In this document: piece by piece, positions 30,290 through 38,604 of the stretch
Layout: each line of letters opens with the position of its first letter
Position numbering within the stretch: position 1 is the first letter of the stretch
Origin: a virus
IMG/VR virus record: IMGVR_UViG_3300025816_000008
Location: 25,976 to 89,975 of that record
Length of the DNA: 64,000 nucleotides
Reading direction: 5' to 3' (one strand)
Notes under the pieces: model-generated
Seen by the model: only the letters and a program-made list of their open reading frames with translations
What the model was told of the DNA's origin: nothing
Databases searched by the model: none
Made by a program: the position numbers and the translations under genes

Positions 30290-30488
30290 AGATCTAAAAG
30301 GTAAACTTTTACTTGGATCTACAATTGTTAAAAAAGTAAAGATTGACCGCAAAAATGTAGTCATTCATAAACTTGCACATAATAAATTTAAAACAATGAT
30401 TGACGGCGATGAATTAGACACATATCCAAATGAAAAAGAAGCTATGGCAATGGCTAAAGAATTCATTAAGCAGTATAAAGGAAGATAA
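30276..30488 (+). CDS. 68: Prohead core protein gp68-like
   Basis: 70 basic residues beginning MQTFKDLKGKLLLG and ending AKEFIKQYKGR. The match to gp68 rests on size, charge and exact synteny (20-67-68-21). It overlaps the gp67-like gene by 14 bases. gp68 belongs to the prohead core in T4 and is processed by the gp21 protease. Confidence 0.6.
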   Translation: MQTFKDLKGKLLLGSTIVKKVKIDRKNVVIHKLAHNKFKTMIDGDELDTYPNEKEAMAMAKEFIKQYKGR

Positions 30489-30489
30489 T

Positions 30490-30759
30490 ATGACAATGGT
30501 TACACTCATGGGTTCAGAAGTAAATGCGGCTATTACGCATGGAGCTGCAACCAATCTTTCCAGCGCAAAATGTGTAAGGGTATTCAATAGCCATACTGCT
30601 AGTCTTTTAGTAACACGTTGTACAGCAGCGGGTGTTACTATTGGAACTGCTACTATTGGACCAAAAGAAGTAATTTACTTATATAAAAATTCTGACGAGA
30701 AAATATTCGCGGCAGCAACAACAGTTAAATTAGTGCCAGTTGGATATCTTGGAGGATAA
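30490..30759 (+). CDS. Small head-cluster protein of unknown function
   Basis: 89 residues starting at ATG 30490, chosen because AAGGA precedes it by 7 bases; the longer upstream frame lies inside gene 68. The sequence is beta-rich (MTMVTLMGSEVNAAI, TASLLVTRCTAAGVTIG, KEVIYLYKNSDEKIF). T4 has no such gene between 68 and 21. A capsid-decoration or tail-lumen protein is possible, but I do not recognise the family. Confidence 0.6.
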   Translation: MTMVTLMGSEVNAAITHGAATNLSSAKCVRVFNSHTASLLVTRCTAAGVTIGTATIGPKEVIYLYKNSDEKIFAAATTVKLVPVGYLGG

Positions 30760-30761
30760 AA

Positions 30762-31412
30762 ATGAAATTAATTGCAGAATACCAAGATCAAGAAATATCT
30801 TATATGACAGAAGCTACCGAAGCCGGTGGAAAAAATCATGTGATTAAAGGTATTTTTGCGCAAGCTGAAAGCAAGAACCGTAATGGTAGGATTTATCCAA
30901 GACCGGTTATGGAAAAAGCAGTAGCAAAGTATAATAAGGAACAAATAATTCCTAAGAGAGCAGTCGGTGAATTGAACCATCCAGATGGTCCCACTGTAAA
31001 CTTAGACAAAGTATCCCATCGCATTACCGAACTAAATTGGGACGGTAATAACGTGATGGGTAAGGCACTTATATTAGACACTCCGATGGGGCAGATCGTT
31101 AAAGGTTTACTCGATGGTGGCGTTCAACTAGGTGTATCAACTCGTGGTATGGGAAGTCTAGAGAATCGTAATGGAACCAACTATGTAAAAGATGATTTTA
31201 TGTTAGCAACGGTTGACATTGTTCAAGATCCATCCGCCCCAGAAGCTTTTGTTAATGGCATTATGGAGGGGGTCGATTGGGTATGGAACAATGGTGTGAT
31301 AGAAGCTCAAGACATTGAAAAGATTGAGACTGAAATTAAGAAAGCTCCACGATCGGGATTGTATGAAGTACAAACTCGTGAGTTTAAGAATTTCCTCTCG
31401 TTGCTTAAATAA
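30762..31412 (+). CDS. 21: Prohead core protease gp21
   Basis: 216 residues. The serine-protease fold of the gp21/herpesvirus-assemblin type is supported by His73 in GELNHPDGP and Ser126 in LGVSTRGMG, both in the expected context. It cleaves scaffold, core and capsid precursors during head maturation. It lies 3 bases after the preceding gene and 16 before the scaffold gene. Confidence 0.93.
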   Translation: MKLIAEYQDQEISYMTEATEAGGKNHVIKGIFAQAESKNRNGRIYPRPVMEKAVAKYNKEQIIPKRAVGELNHPDGPTVNLDKVSHRITELNWDGNNVMGKALILDTPMGQIVKGLLDGGVQLGVSTRGMGSLENRNGTNYVKDDFMLATVDIVQDPSAPEAFVNGIMEGVDWVWNNGVIEAQDIEKIETEIKKAPRSGLYEVQTREFKNFLSLLK

Positions 31413-31427
31413 TAGAGGAGTCAAAAC

Positions 31428-32585
31428 ATGACTGATCAAAATTACGAACAGGATGTCGACCTCGATGAAGCAACGGAAGTTGTGGACGAGGCTAAGGCAC
31501 CAACTACAAAAGGTAAGGCACCAGAGCCTGATCATACCGAAAACGATGGTATGAAAAAGACTAAACCTGATGTCGAAACTAAAAAAGGCGCAGGCGGAAC
31601 TAAAGCTAAACAAGCAAAAGTTGGCGATACTTCCGGTCAAGACCCGATGCAAAAACTGAATGCTAGTTACGGAAACAAAATGGAAAATATGACTAAGTTG
31701 GCAGCTTTGCCGGCCGATGTTATTAATACATTGTATCAAGAAGCATTTGGCGCTGACTTGGATCTAGATGAGTCCGATGAAGAATTGGTAGAGTATAACT
31801 TTGATGACGATCTGGAAGCTTTGGTTGAATCCGAAGCAACTCTTTCAGACGACTTTAAAGGTAAAGCTTCTACAATTTTTGAAGCTGCTGTTAATTCCAA
31901 AATTATGGAAAAAGCTGCAGATATGGAACTTGTCACTGCAACCCTTATCGCCGAAAAAGTTGAAGAGCTAGAAGAGCAATATACCTCCGAAATCTCTGAA
32001 GCTGTCACAGAAGCACGTGAAGAGCTTGTCGAAAAAGTCGATAGTTACTTAAATTACGTTGTTGAAACATGGATGGAAGAAAATAGACTGGCGGTTGAAA
32101 CCGGTCTTAGAACTGAAATCGCTGAGACATTTATGAGCAGTTTGAAAGATCTGTTCACCGAGTCTTATATTGAAGTTCCAGAGTCCAAAGTTGATCTTGT
32201 CGATGATCTTGCCGAGCAAGTTGTTGCTCTGGAAGAAAAACTCAATAAAGAAACAGCTACTATCATTGAAATGAGAGCTGGCATGCAGCAAATGGAACGT
32301 CAGGCGATTATCGCTAATGCGTCTTATGGTCTTGCCGGAACTCAAGCCGATAAACTAACCAAACTTGCAGAATCGATTGATTTCGAATCAGCTGAAGCAT
32401 TTGCAAATAAAGTAGATACGCTAGTCGAATCTTACTTTTCAGAAACCACTCCAGTAGAAGCTCCTATGGCTGCTACAATGACTTCTATTACTGAAGAAGT
32501 TCACAGTGAAGATGGTGATGATCTTGTAGAAGCTACAACTGGTCGTATGGAACAATATCTGACTGCAATCAGATCAAATAACTAA
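31428..32585 (+). CDS. 22: Prohead scaffolding core protein gp22
   Basis: 385 residues (T4 gp22 is 269), highly acidic, with a long alpha-helical/coiled-coil centre (about 130-300: EKVEELEEQYTSEISEA, LVEKVDSYLNYVVETWMEEN). The N-terminal 85 residues are a low-complexity Lys/Asp/Thr region absent from T4. The protein forms the transient head core and is degraded by gp21. Codon choice is less AT-biased than in the fibre genes, as in gp23. Confidence 0.88.
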   Translation: MTDQNYEQDVDLDEATEVVDEAKAPTTKGKAPEPDHTENDGMKKTKPDVETKKGAGGTKAKQAKVGDTSGQDPMQKLNASYGNKMENMTKLAALPADVINTLYQEAFGADLDLDESDEELVEYNFDDDLEALVESEATLSDDFKGKASTIFEAAVNSKIMEKAADMELVTATLIAEKVEELEEQYTSEISEAVTEAREELVEKVDSYLNYVVETWMEENRLAVETGLRTEIAETFMSSLKDLFTESYIEVPESKVDLVDDLAEQVVALEEKLNKETATIIEMRAGMQQMERQAIIANASYGLAGTQADKLTKLAESIDFESAEAFANKVDTLVESYFSETTPVEAPMAATMTSITEEVHSEDGDDLVEATTGRMEQYLTAIRSNN

Positions 32586-32596
32586 GGAGACAAAAG

Positions 32597-33937
32597 ATGT
32601 CTAACGCATACAAATCGCTTACTGAAAAGTGGGCACCGGTTCTGAACGAAGAATCAGCCGGTACAATTCATGATCAATATAGAAAGTCGGTAACGGCTGT
32701 TGTTCTTGAAAACCAAGAAAAAGCTCTTCAAGAAGCCCGTGCTGCTCAGGCAGGTTACTTGACAGAAGATGCACCTGGTGGTGCAAATACTGGTTCGATC
32801 GATAAATGGGATCCAATCCTTATTTCGCTCGTACGTCGTGCAATGCCTAACATGATGGCATATGACGTCTGTGGTGTTCAGCCAATGACTGGTCCAACTG
32901 GCCTGATCTTTGCGATGAAATCACGTTTCAATGGTGGTAAAACAACTAACGACGAAGCACTGTTTAACGAAGCAAATAGCGCGTTCTCTGGTGATTCTGC
33001 TGCAGCAAATGCTCAAACCGGTGATACTTCTGGTTTAGGTTCAGTAGGCGCAGGCGGAGCTGTTGACTCAGCTGGTACTGCAGCTCAACATGGTATCGGT
33101 ATGGATACAGCAAACGGTGAAGGTCTTGGTACTACTGGTACTGGTCCAAACTCCGCATTCGCTGAAATGGGTTTCACTATTGAGAAATCAACCGTGTCAG
33201 CCAAAACACGTGCATTGAAAGCAGAATATTCGCTTGAACTCGCACAGGATCTGAAAGCAATCCACGGTCTGGACGCTGAAAGCGAACTAGCTAACATTCT
33301 TTCGACTGAAATCCTTGCTGAAATCAACCGGGAAGTAATTCGTACCATTAACGCTCAAGCGAAAACTGGTGCTTCTACATCTCAAACAGCTCTTAATGGT
33401 ATTTTTGATCTGAAAAATGATGCTGATGGTCGTTGGAGTGTTGAGAAGTTTAAAGGTCTCATGGTTCAAGTCGAGCGTGAAGCAAACCAAATTGCAAAAG
33501 ATACTCGTAGAGGTCGTGGTAACTTCATCATTACTTCTTCTGATGTTGCTTCCTGCTTGTCTGCTACTGGAATGTTGGACTATGCTCCAGCTCTGAAAGA
33601 TAGCCTGACAGTTGATGATACTGGTAATACTTTTGCTGGTGTTCTTAATGGTCGTACCAAAGTATACATCGATCCGTATGCAACTGTAGACTATATTAAC
33701 GTTGGATACAAAGGTACCAATGCTTATGATGCAGGTCTCTTCTATTGCCCATACGTACCGCTGACCATGGTCCGTGCCGTAGGTGAGAATGACTTCCAGC
33801 CACGTATCGGGTTCAAAACTCGTTATGGTATGGTGTCAAACCCATTTGTTGGAAACAATCCAGCAAACGGTCTTGCTACTTCAAGAACTAACCAGTACTA
33901 CAGAATCTTCCGCGTAGACAATATCCTCGACACATAA
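32597..33937 (+). CDS. 23: Major capsid protein gp23
   Basis: 446 residues (T4 gp23 is 521). Typical blocks are DPILISLVRRAMPNMMAYDVCGVQPM, PTGLIFAMKSRF, TVSAKTRALKAEYSLELAQDLKAIHGLDAE and the C-terminal NPYYRIFRVDN-like end. Gly/Ala/Ser-rich residues about 125-195 replace the T4 insertion domain. The gene uses more G/C-ending codons (CGT, CTG, ATC) than most neighbours, fitting very high expression. A strong terminator follows. Confidence 0.97.
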   Translation: MSNAYKSLTEKWAPVLNEESAGTIHDQYRKSVTAVVLENQEKALQEARAAQAGYLTEDAPGGANTGSIDKWDPILISLVRRAMPNMMAYDVCGVQPMTGPTGLIFAMKSRFNGGKTTNDEALFNEANSAFSGDSAAANAQTGDTSGLGSVGAGGAVDSAGTAAQHGIGMDTANGEGLGTTGTGPNSAFAEMGFTIEKSTVSAKTRALKAEYSLELAQDLKAIHGLDAESELANILSTEILAEINREVIRTINAQAKTGASTSQTALNGIFDLKNDADGRWSVEKFKGLMVQVEREANQIAKDTRRGRGNFIITSSDVASCLSATGMLDYAPALKDSLTVDDTGNTFAGVLNGRTKVYIDPYATVDYINVGYKGTNAYDAGLFYCPYVPLTMVRAVGENDFQPRIGFKTRYGMVSNPFVGNNPANGLATSRTNQYYRIFRVDNILDT

Positions 33938-33978
33938 GAAAAAAGAGAGGAACCAACCTCTCTCTAAGAATAACTAAC

Positions 33979-34010
33979 AAGGGCGCTTTCGGGCGCCCTT
34001 TATTTTTTTT
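33979..34010 (+). terminator. Rho-independent terminator after gene 23
   Basis: AAGGGCGC (33979-33986) pairs perfectly with GCGCCCTT (33993-34000) around a 6-base loop and is followed by TATTTTTTTT. It ends the head-gene transcript. Confidence 0.95.
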
Positions 34011-34031
34011 ATTATAAACCGCATTTAACTG

Positions 34032-34060
34032 TGTACATTGCTTTAGAACTGTGTTATAAA
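34032..34060 (+). promoter_or_regulatory. Sigma70-like promoter with AACTGTG direct repeats
   Basis: TGTACA (34032-34037), 17 bases, TATAAA (34055-34060). AACTGTG occurs at 34027-34033 and again at 34047-34053, a 20-base period. The same 29-base block recurs at 53073-53101. Confidence 0.75.
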
Positions 34061-34083
34061 GAATATAACAAAAGGAGAATATC

Positions 34084-34431
34084 ATGACTAAGTTCAACAA
34101 AAAAGACTTTACATACCATGGCGGCTATTTGCACTACACTGGCGACTATGAGGGTCGTCCCGTTTGGCCATCAGTTACAAAAAATGGTGTAAATGTTTAT
34201 CCTAGTCTTGTTGGTAAAGGAAAAGACCTTTTTATAGCTCGTTTCAAGTATGGTGGTCCTTTCACTAAAGCAAAGTTTATGAAAGAATTGATGAAATCTT
34301 TCACAGTTGAAGAATATGTTACAGAGCAGAATAAAGAGGGTCTTAATAGTTCTCCCTTGCAGATACTAAAAAATAAAAATGAAGATTGGTACAACACAAT
34401 AATTCAAACCTGGAAAATGAAAAGGATATAA
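34084..34431 (+). CDS. Small protein of an early-type cassette
   Basis: 115 residues, basic and aromatic-rich (FTYHGGYLHYTGDYEGRPVWPS; FIARFKYGGPFTKAKFMKELMKSF). An AAAGGAG site precedes the ATG. It follows the gene 23 terminator and its own sigma70-like promoter, so it should be read early despite lying inside the late region. No family is recognised; a host-interaction protein would fit the context but is unproven. Confidence 0.6.
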   Translation: MTKFNKKDFTYHGGYLHYTGDYEGRPVWPSVTKNGVNVYPSLVGKGKDLFIARFKYGGPFTKAKFMKELMKSFTVEEYVTEQNKEGLNSSPLQILKNKNEDWYNTIIQTWKMKRI

Positions 34432-34433
34432 TT

Positions 34434-34652
34434 ATGTGGGAACTCAGAGGACAATTCAGCGTTAGGCAATTCGATGAAACTACAGGAAAACCTAGAACTG
34501 AAGGTCCTCTTGAGTGGTCTGCAATAACAGTTAACACTCAAGAAGAAGCGGAAGAGTGGTGGAAATGTAGAACTAGTACTGATTGCAAAGTAAATAGAGT
34601 TAGTACTATGTTTGATCCAAATGGTAATGTTGTTAAAGTAGCATTTAACTAA
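34434..34652 (+). CDS. Second small protein of the early-type cassette
   Basis: 72 residues from ATG 34434, chosen for the AAAGGA site at 34421-34426; a longer frame would overlap the preceding gene. It has Trp-rich segments (MWELRGQFSVRQFDE, LEWSAITVNTQEEAEEWWK), a pattern of small phage proteins of unknown role. It is followed by a terminator, closing a two-gene unit. Confidence 0.6.
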   Translation: MWELRGQFSVRQFDETTGKPRTEGPLEWSAITVNTQEEAEEWWKCRTSTDCKVNRVSTMFDPNGNVVKVAFN

Positions 34653-34678
34653 TAAGATTAATATTTTACTAATATAAT

Positions 34679-34708
34679 AAAGGGTCCTTTTTAGGATCCT
34701 TTTTTTTA
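34679..34708 (+). terminator. Rho-independent terminator after the early-type cassette
   Basis: AAAGGGTCC (34679-34687) pairs with GGATCCTTT (34694-34702), with one G-U pair, followed by a T-run. Confidence 0.9.
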
Positions 34709-34716
34709 TATAAATA
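34709..34716 (+). promoter_or_regulatory. Late promoter TATAAATA before the gp3-like gene
   Basis: Exact late element immediately after the preceding terminator's T-run and 20 bases before the ATG at 34737. Confidence 0.85.
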
Positions 34717-34736
34717 CTAGTAACAGGGAGTTTAAC

Positions 34737-35240
34737 ATGGCAAAATTAACATCTAATATAAATTATCTCCAGAGTACACAGTTTAAAGTTATAATTGATA
34801 GAAAGCAGTTTGCAAATCTAGAATTTTTTGCTCAAAGCTTTTCACATCCTGGAGTTACTCTAACTTCTGCACCAATGGCTTATAAACGAATTGCATCTGT
34901 CGGATTACCAGGTGATACGTTGACTATAGATGAGTTACAATTGCAAATTATTGTAGATGAAAATATGCAATCGTATATTGAAATGTATAACTGGGCGGAA
35001 CTACTTACTCAGGAGAGAACTAATCTTGGTCCTGATGTAGTGCCTATACCAAAAGTAAGTCACGAGGCTGATATAAGTATTTTACTTATGACAAACTCAA
35101 ATAAACTTGTCAAAACAATCAGATATATAGATTGTGTACCGACAGGACTTGGTAATTTAAATTTTGCTTCATCTACAAATGAACCGCAAATGGTTACGTT
35201 TAATGCTTCGTTTAGATCGGAGTATTTTATTATAACTTAA
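34737..35240 (+). CDS. 3: Tail completion protein gp3-like (tube-like fold)
   Basis: 167 residues (T4 gp3 is 176). The call rests on size, a late promoter and marine T4-like synteny (23-3-uvsY-uvsW). The sequence (STQFKVIIDRKQFANLEFFAQSFSHPGVTL, YIEMYNWAELL) also resembles tail-tube-type proteins, which fits because tube terminators share that fold. In T4, gp3 caps the tube and stabilises the sheath. A tube paralogue is the alternative. Confidence 0.65.
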   Translation: MAKLTSNINYLQSTQFKVIIDRKQFANLEFFAQSFSHPGVTLTSAPMAYKRIASVGLPGDTLTIDELQLQIIVDENMQSYIEMYNWAELLTQERTNLGPDVVPIPKVSHEADISILLMTNSNKLVKTIRYIDCVPTGLGNLNFASSTNEPQMVTFNASFRSEYFIIT

Positions 35241-35274
35241 CGTATATATATTTTTTATATTATGGAGAAATGAT

Positions 35275-35721
35275 TTGTTAACACTTGAAAATATACTTGA
35301 ACAATGGAAAAATGACAGTGAAATTGACGAGCATAATTTAGATAGGAGCTCAATCGATATTGTCAAGCTTCATGCAAAATATCTAGAAATGCTTTCTATC
35401 ACAAAACTTAAGTTGAAAAAAACTGAGTTAAATCAAAAAATCTTACTGAAAGACAAGTGGCTTTACTACAATGGGAAGCTAACTGAAGACGAGCTAATTG
35501 AAAAAGGGTGGGAATACGATCCTTTTCGCGGTATGAAAATCATGAAAGGTGATATGAATAAGTACTATGATTCTGATATAGATATACAACAGAGTGAAGA
35601 AAAGGTAACATACTATAAAACTATAGTTGAGACTTTATCTGAAATAGTTGATACACTTCGATGGAGACATCAAACAATTAGTAATATTATAAAATGGAAG
35701 CAGTTTCAAGCCGGTGGATAG
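35275..35721 (+). CDS. uvsY: Recombination mediator UvsY
   Basis: 148 residues (T4 UvsY is 137). TTG start at 35275 with GGAG 7 bases upstream; the nearby ATGs are out of frame or closed. Family features include WKNDSEIDEHNLDRSSIDIVKLHAKYL and the C-terminal DTLRWRHQTISNIIKWKQF helix. UvsY loads UvsX onto single-stranded DNA coated by gp32. Its end overlaps UvsW by 8 bases. Confidence 0.9.
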   Translation: MLTLENILEQWKNDSEIDEHNLDRSSIDIVKLHAKYLEMLSITKLKLKKTELNQKILLKDKWLYYNGKLTEDELIEKGWEYDPFRGMKIMKGDMNKYYDSDIDIQQSEEKVTYYKTIVETLSEIVDTLRWRHQTISNIIKWKQFQAGG

Positions 35722-37219
35722 AATAATAATACAGAAGAAAAACGAAGCATTTCTATTACTAGGATGTGATAGTGGCATAGCAATGGAATTAAGTGATTTC
35801 TTTTCATTCTTTGTTCCAGGCTATAAGTATATGCCGCTCTATCGTAATAAAGTATGGGATGGCAAAGTTAGATTGTTTAATCCAGCAAACTACGAGCTAC
35901 CGGTAGGTTTGTTATCGTATGTAAAAGAGTTTGCAGAAAAAAGAAATTATGATGTAGAATATGAAGACGGGCCGTACGGAGCTCCAGAATCGTTTAACAA
36001 AGTTGATGCGCGAGATATTATGGATTTTATAAAATCACTTAATATCCATAGTAAAGGCACGCCAATTGAAGTAAGAGATTATCAGTTTAATGCTATATGT
36101 GAAGGTATTCGAAAGAAAAGAACTATCATGTTATCTCCCACGGGCTCGGGAAAGTCTTTAATAATTTATATTTTAATGCGATGGTATATGGCTAATCATG
36201 ATGATAAAGTCCTTGTAATTGTACCTACTACTTCTTTAGTCCAACAGATGATGTCTGACTTTGGTGATTATTCATCTAATGATGATGAATTTTCAAGTGA
36301 ACATGATTGTCATGCGATATTCTCAGGACAAGCTAAAATGAATATATCTGAGAATGTTTTTATTAGTACTTGGCAATCAATATATAAGTTACCTCCGACA
36401 TGGTTTGGTCAATTTGGAATTATATTTGGTGATGAGGTTCATGGATTTAAATCAAAGTCGTTATCAAATATCATGAATAAGTCAAAAAATACTGCATATC
36501 GATTTGGAACTACCGGTACATTGGATGGAACTCAGACACACAAATTAGTATTAGAAGGCTTATTTGGCAAAGTGATGAAAGTCACTACTACTAAAGAATT
36601 ACAGGAAAAGGATACGTTAGCTGCTCTTGATATTTTTATTTTAAGATTGGAGCATGGTGATGATGTAAGACAATTAATAAGTGGAAGCACATACCAACAA
36701 GAAATAAATTTTATAATAGGAAATGAAAAAAGAAATCAGTTTATAAGAAATCTGGCTGTTGATCAAAAGGGCAATTCCCTTGTATTATTCCAATATGTTG
36801 AAAAACATGGTAAGATATTATATGATTTAATTAAGTCTAAGGCAGATATAAATAGAAAAGTATTCTTTGTTAGTGGTGCAACAGAAGCTACTGATAGAGA
36901 AGCTATTAGAAAAATAACAGAGAATCAAAAAGATGCTATTATCGTGGCAAGTCTGGGAACTTTTAGTACAGGGATTAATATACGGAATTTACACAACATC
37001 ATTTTTGCGAGTCCGTCAAAATCACAAATCAAAGTTTTACAAAGTATAGGAAGAGGTTTAAGAAAAAGTGATAATGGTGTAACAACCAAACTATATGATA
37101 TATCTGATGATATTCAGCATAAGTCAAAGAAAAATTATACTTTGCTTCACTCTGAAGAAAGAATCAAAATTTATAGACGAGAGAGATTTAATTTTAAGAT
37201 TTATAAAATAAAGGTTTAA
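35714..37219 (+). CDS. uvsW: ATP-dependent helicase UvsW
   Basis: 501 residues (T4 UvsW is 503). GTG start overlapping the UvsY stop. N-terminal domain includes FFVPGYKYMPLYRNKVWDGKVRLF; helicase motifs are SPTGSGKS (141-148), DEVH (240-243), TTGT (266-269) and a C-terminal GRGLRKSD arginine-finger motif. UvsW unwinds branched DNA and R-loops and shifts T4 replication from origin- to recombination-dependent initiation. Confidence 0.95.
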   Translation: MDRIIIQKKNEAFLLLGCDSGIAMELSDFFSFFVPGYKYMPLYRNKVWDGKVRLFNPANYELPVGLLSYVKEFAEKRNYDVEYEDGPYGAPESFNKVDARDIMDFIKSLNIHSKGTPIEVRDYQFNAICEGIRKKRTIMLSPTGSGKSLIIYILMRWYMANHDDKVLVIVPTTSLVQQMMSDFGDYSSNDDEFSSEHDCHAIFSGQAKMNISENVFISTWQSIYKLPPTWFGQFGIIFGDEVHGFKSKSLSNIMNKSKNTAYRFGTTGTLDGTQTHKLVLEGLFGKVMKVTTTKELQEKDTLAALDIFILRLEHGDDVRQLISGSTYQQEINFIIGNEKRNQFIRNLAVDQKGNSLVLFQYVEKHGKILYDLIKSKADINRKVFFVSGATEATDREAIRKITENQKDAIIVASLGTFSTGINIRNLHNIIFASPSKSQIKVLQSIGRGLRKSDNGVTTKLYDISDDIQHKSKKNYTLLHSEERIKIYRRERFNFKIYKIKV

Positions 37220-37223
37220 GTCA

Positions 37224-37643
37224 ATGGTCGAAGATAATATAAAACAGATTAAAATGGTAAATGGTGATGAATTATTATGCGAGGTTTTAGAAGAGCTTGA
37301 TGAAGACCTGATTATAAGATATTGCCTTATTATCGATAGATTAAATCCGTCGACTATAGATGATATTAAAGAAGAAATGCACTCCTATTATACGCTAAGA
37401 CCATGGATGACGTATATTGAACATCATGATGAAGTAGTAACTTTATCAAAATATCATTGTATGGCCTTCACTATGCCTCACTCTGATCTATTAAACCAGT
37501 ATGGTTTAGCATTAAAAAAACTAATCGAACTTTCAGAAGAAGAAATTTTAGACAAAAAAATAAGTAATATTTTGGAAGCAACAGAAGAAAAAGAAGAAAA
37601 CGTGGTATCAATTTTCGAGAAGTCAAAGAATAAACTTCATTAG
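37224..37643 (+). CDS. Hypothetical protein, possibly Sm-like
   Basis: 139 residues. The start (IKMVNGDELLCEVLEELDEDLIIRYCLII) resembles the strand pattern of Sm/LSm-like small beta-barrels, and the C-terminal third is acidic and helical (SEEEILDKKISNILEATEEKEEN). It lies 4 bases after uvsW. Function is not established; an RNA- or protein-binding partner of the replication/late-transcription group is a guess from context. Confidence 0.5.
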   Translation: MVEDNIKQIKMVNGDELLCEVLEELDEDLIIRYCLIIDRLNPSTIDDIKEEMHSYYTLRPWMTYIEHHDEVVTLSKYHCMAFTMPHSDLLNQYGLALKKLIELSEEEILDKKISNILEATEEKEENVVSIFEKSKNKLH

Positions 37644-37698
37644 GTACTATCCCCCCTGTTAAGAGGTACTCTCTTATTATACCACGGTTTGAGGTGGT

Positions 37699-37727
37699 TG
37701 TACACAGCTAATTTAGCTGCGTATCAA
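37699..37727 (+). promoter_or_regulatory. Possible upstream sigma70-like promoter of gene 55
   Basis: TGTACA (37699-37704), 17 bases, TATCAA (37722-37727). The spacer contains CAGCTAA-T-TTAGCTG (37705-37719), a perfect inverted repeat around one base that could be an operator. Confidence 0.45.
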
Positions 37728-37738
37728 TTATTATTTTG

Positions 37739-37767
37739 TGTACATCTCCTTGAAAATATGATATAAT
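37739..37767 (+). promoter_or_regulatory. Sigma70-like promoter of gene 55
   Basis: TGTACA (37739-37744), 17 bases, TATAAT (37762-37767), 28 bases before the gene 55 ATG. Confidence 0.8.
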
Positions 37768-37795
37768 TGTTAATATAAAGTGGAGACAATACTAT

Positions 37796-38386
37796 ATGGC
37801 TAAGAAATCTAAAAATGTACATTATGTAAATAATGCAGAATTTTCACAATCAGTTGTCAAATATGTAGAAACAGTAGCAAAAGCAAAGGCTGAAAAAAGT
37901 GAACTTCCAATAGTTCCTGATGATATTGCTATATCTTTTTTAAAAATTGCTGAAAATCTTTCACATAAATCTAATTTTATTCGATACACTTATCGTGAAG
38001 AGATGGTTATGGACGCAGTTGAAAATTGTCTTAAAGCTGTAGAAAACTACAGAATTGATGCAGCAACACGATCTGGTAAACCAAATGCTTTCGCGTACTT
38101 CACTCAAATTATTTGGTTTGCTTTTCTTCGTAGAATTACGAAAGAGAAAAAGCAGCAAGAGATTAAAGAAAAATATATGCTCCAATCTGGTATTGAAGCT
38201 TTCATTACATCTTCAGAAGAAAAAGGATCAACACAAGTAGCTACACATTTTGTTGATACTTTAAAAGATAGGATTGATAAAGTAAAAGCATATGATACTG
38301 AAATAAAAACTTTTGCAAAATCAAATAAAATTCCAAAGAAAAGAGCTCGTAATGTTGATTCAGACTTACAGGATTTCTTAGAATGA
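37796..38386 (+). CDS. 55: Late-promoter sigma factor gp55
   Basis: 196 residues (T4 gp55 is 185). Core region: NFIRYTYREEMVMDAVENCLKAVENY followed by PNAFAYFTQIIWFAFLRRITKEKK, the sigma-2-like segment of gp55. It binds host RNA polymerase core and reads TATAAATA, matching the late elements in this window. It has its own sigma70-like promoter, as expected for a gene that must be made before late transcription. Confidence 0.93.
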   Translation: MAKKSKNVHYVNNAEFSQSVVKYVETVAKAKAEKSELPIVPDDIAISFLKIAENLSHKSNFIRYTYREEMVMDAVENCLKAVENYRIDAATRSGKPNAFAYFTQIIWFAFLRRITKEKKQQEIKEKYMLQSGIEAFITSSEEKGSTQVATHFVDTLKDRIDKVKAYDTEIKTFAKSNKIPKKRARNVDSDLQDFLE

Positions 38387-38604
38387 GTAAGATACAAGAA
38401 AGGATTAAACTTCATATGGATGCTATCCAAGCTATTATGGAGTCACCTGGACAAGATCATTTGATAGAAGGCAAAACTGATCTACTAAATCAAATGGCTA
38501 AAGTTAGTTTATTTGCTGTGCATATGAACGACGAAGACAAAGATTATTATCAAGCAGTACAATGGACTCTTGAAGAAAAAGAAGATTGGGACGTTAAAAA
38601 ATGA
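38383..38604 (+). CDS. Small hypothetical protein between gp55 and gp47
   Basis: 73 residues, helical and acidic (MSKIQERIKLHMDAIQAIMES, NDEDKDYYQAVQWTLEEKEDW). It overlaps gp55 (ATGA) and gp47 (ATGA), so it is translated as part of this chain. I recognise no family. Its conserved-looking placement suggests a replication or transcription accessory role, but nothing in the sequence decides this. Confidence 0.55.
   Translation: MSKIQERIKLHMDAIQAIMESPGQDHLIEGKTDLLNQMAKVSLFAVHMNDEDKDYYQAVQWTLEEKEDWDVKK

Noticed and set aside
37644-37795. Non-coding RNA gene in the gap before gene 55
   Set aside because: The gap is explained by two promoter-like sets and a palindrome; no stable longer fold or terminator is seen.
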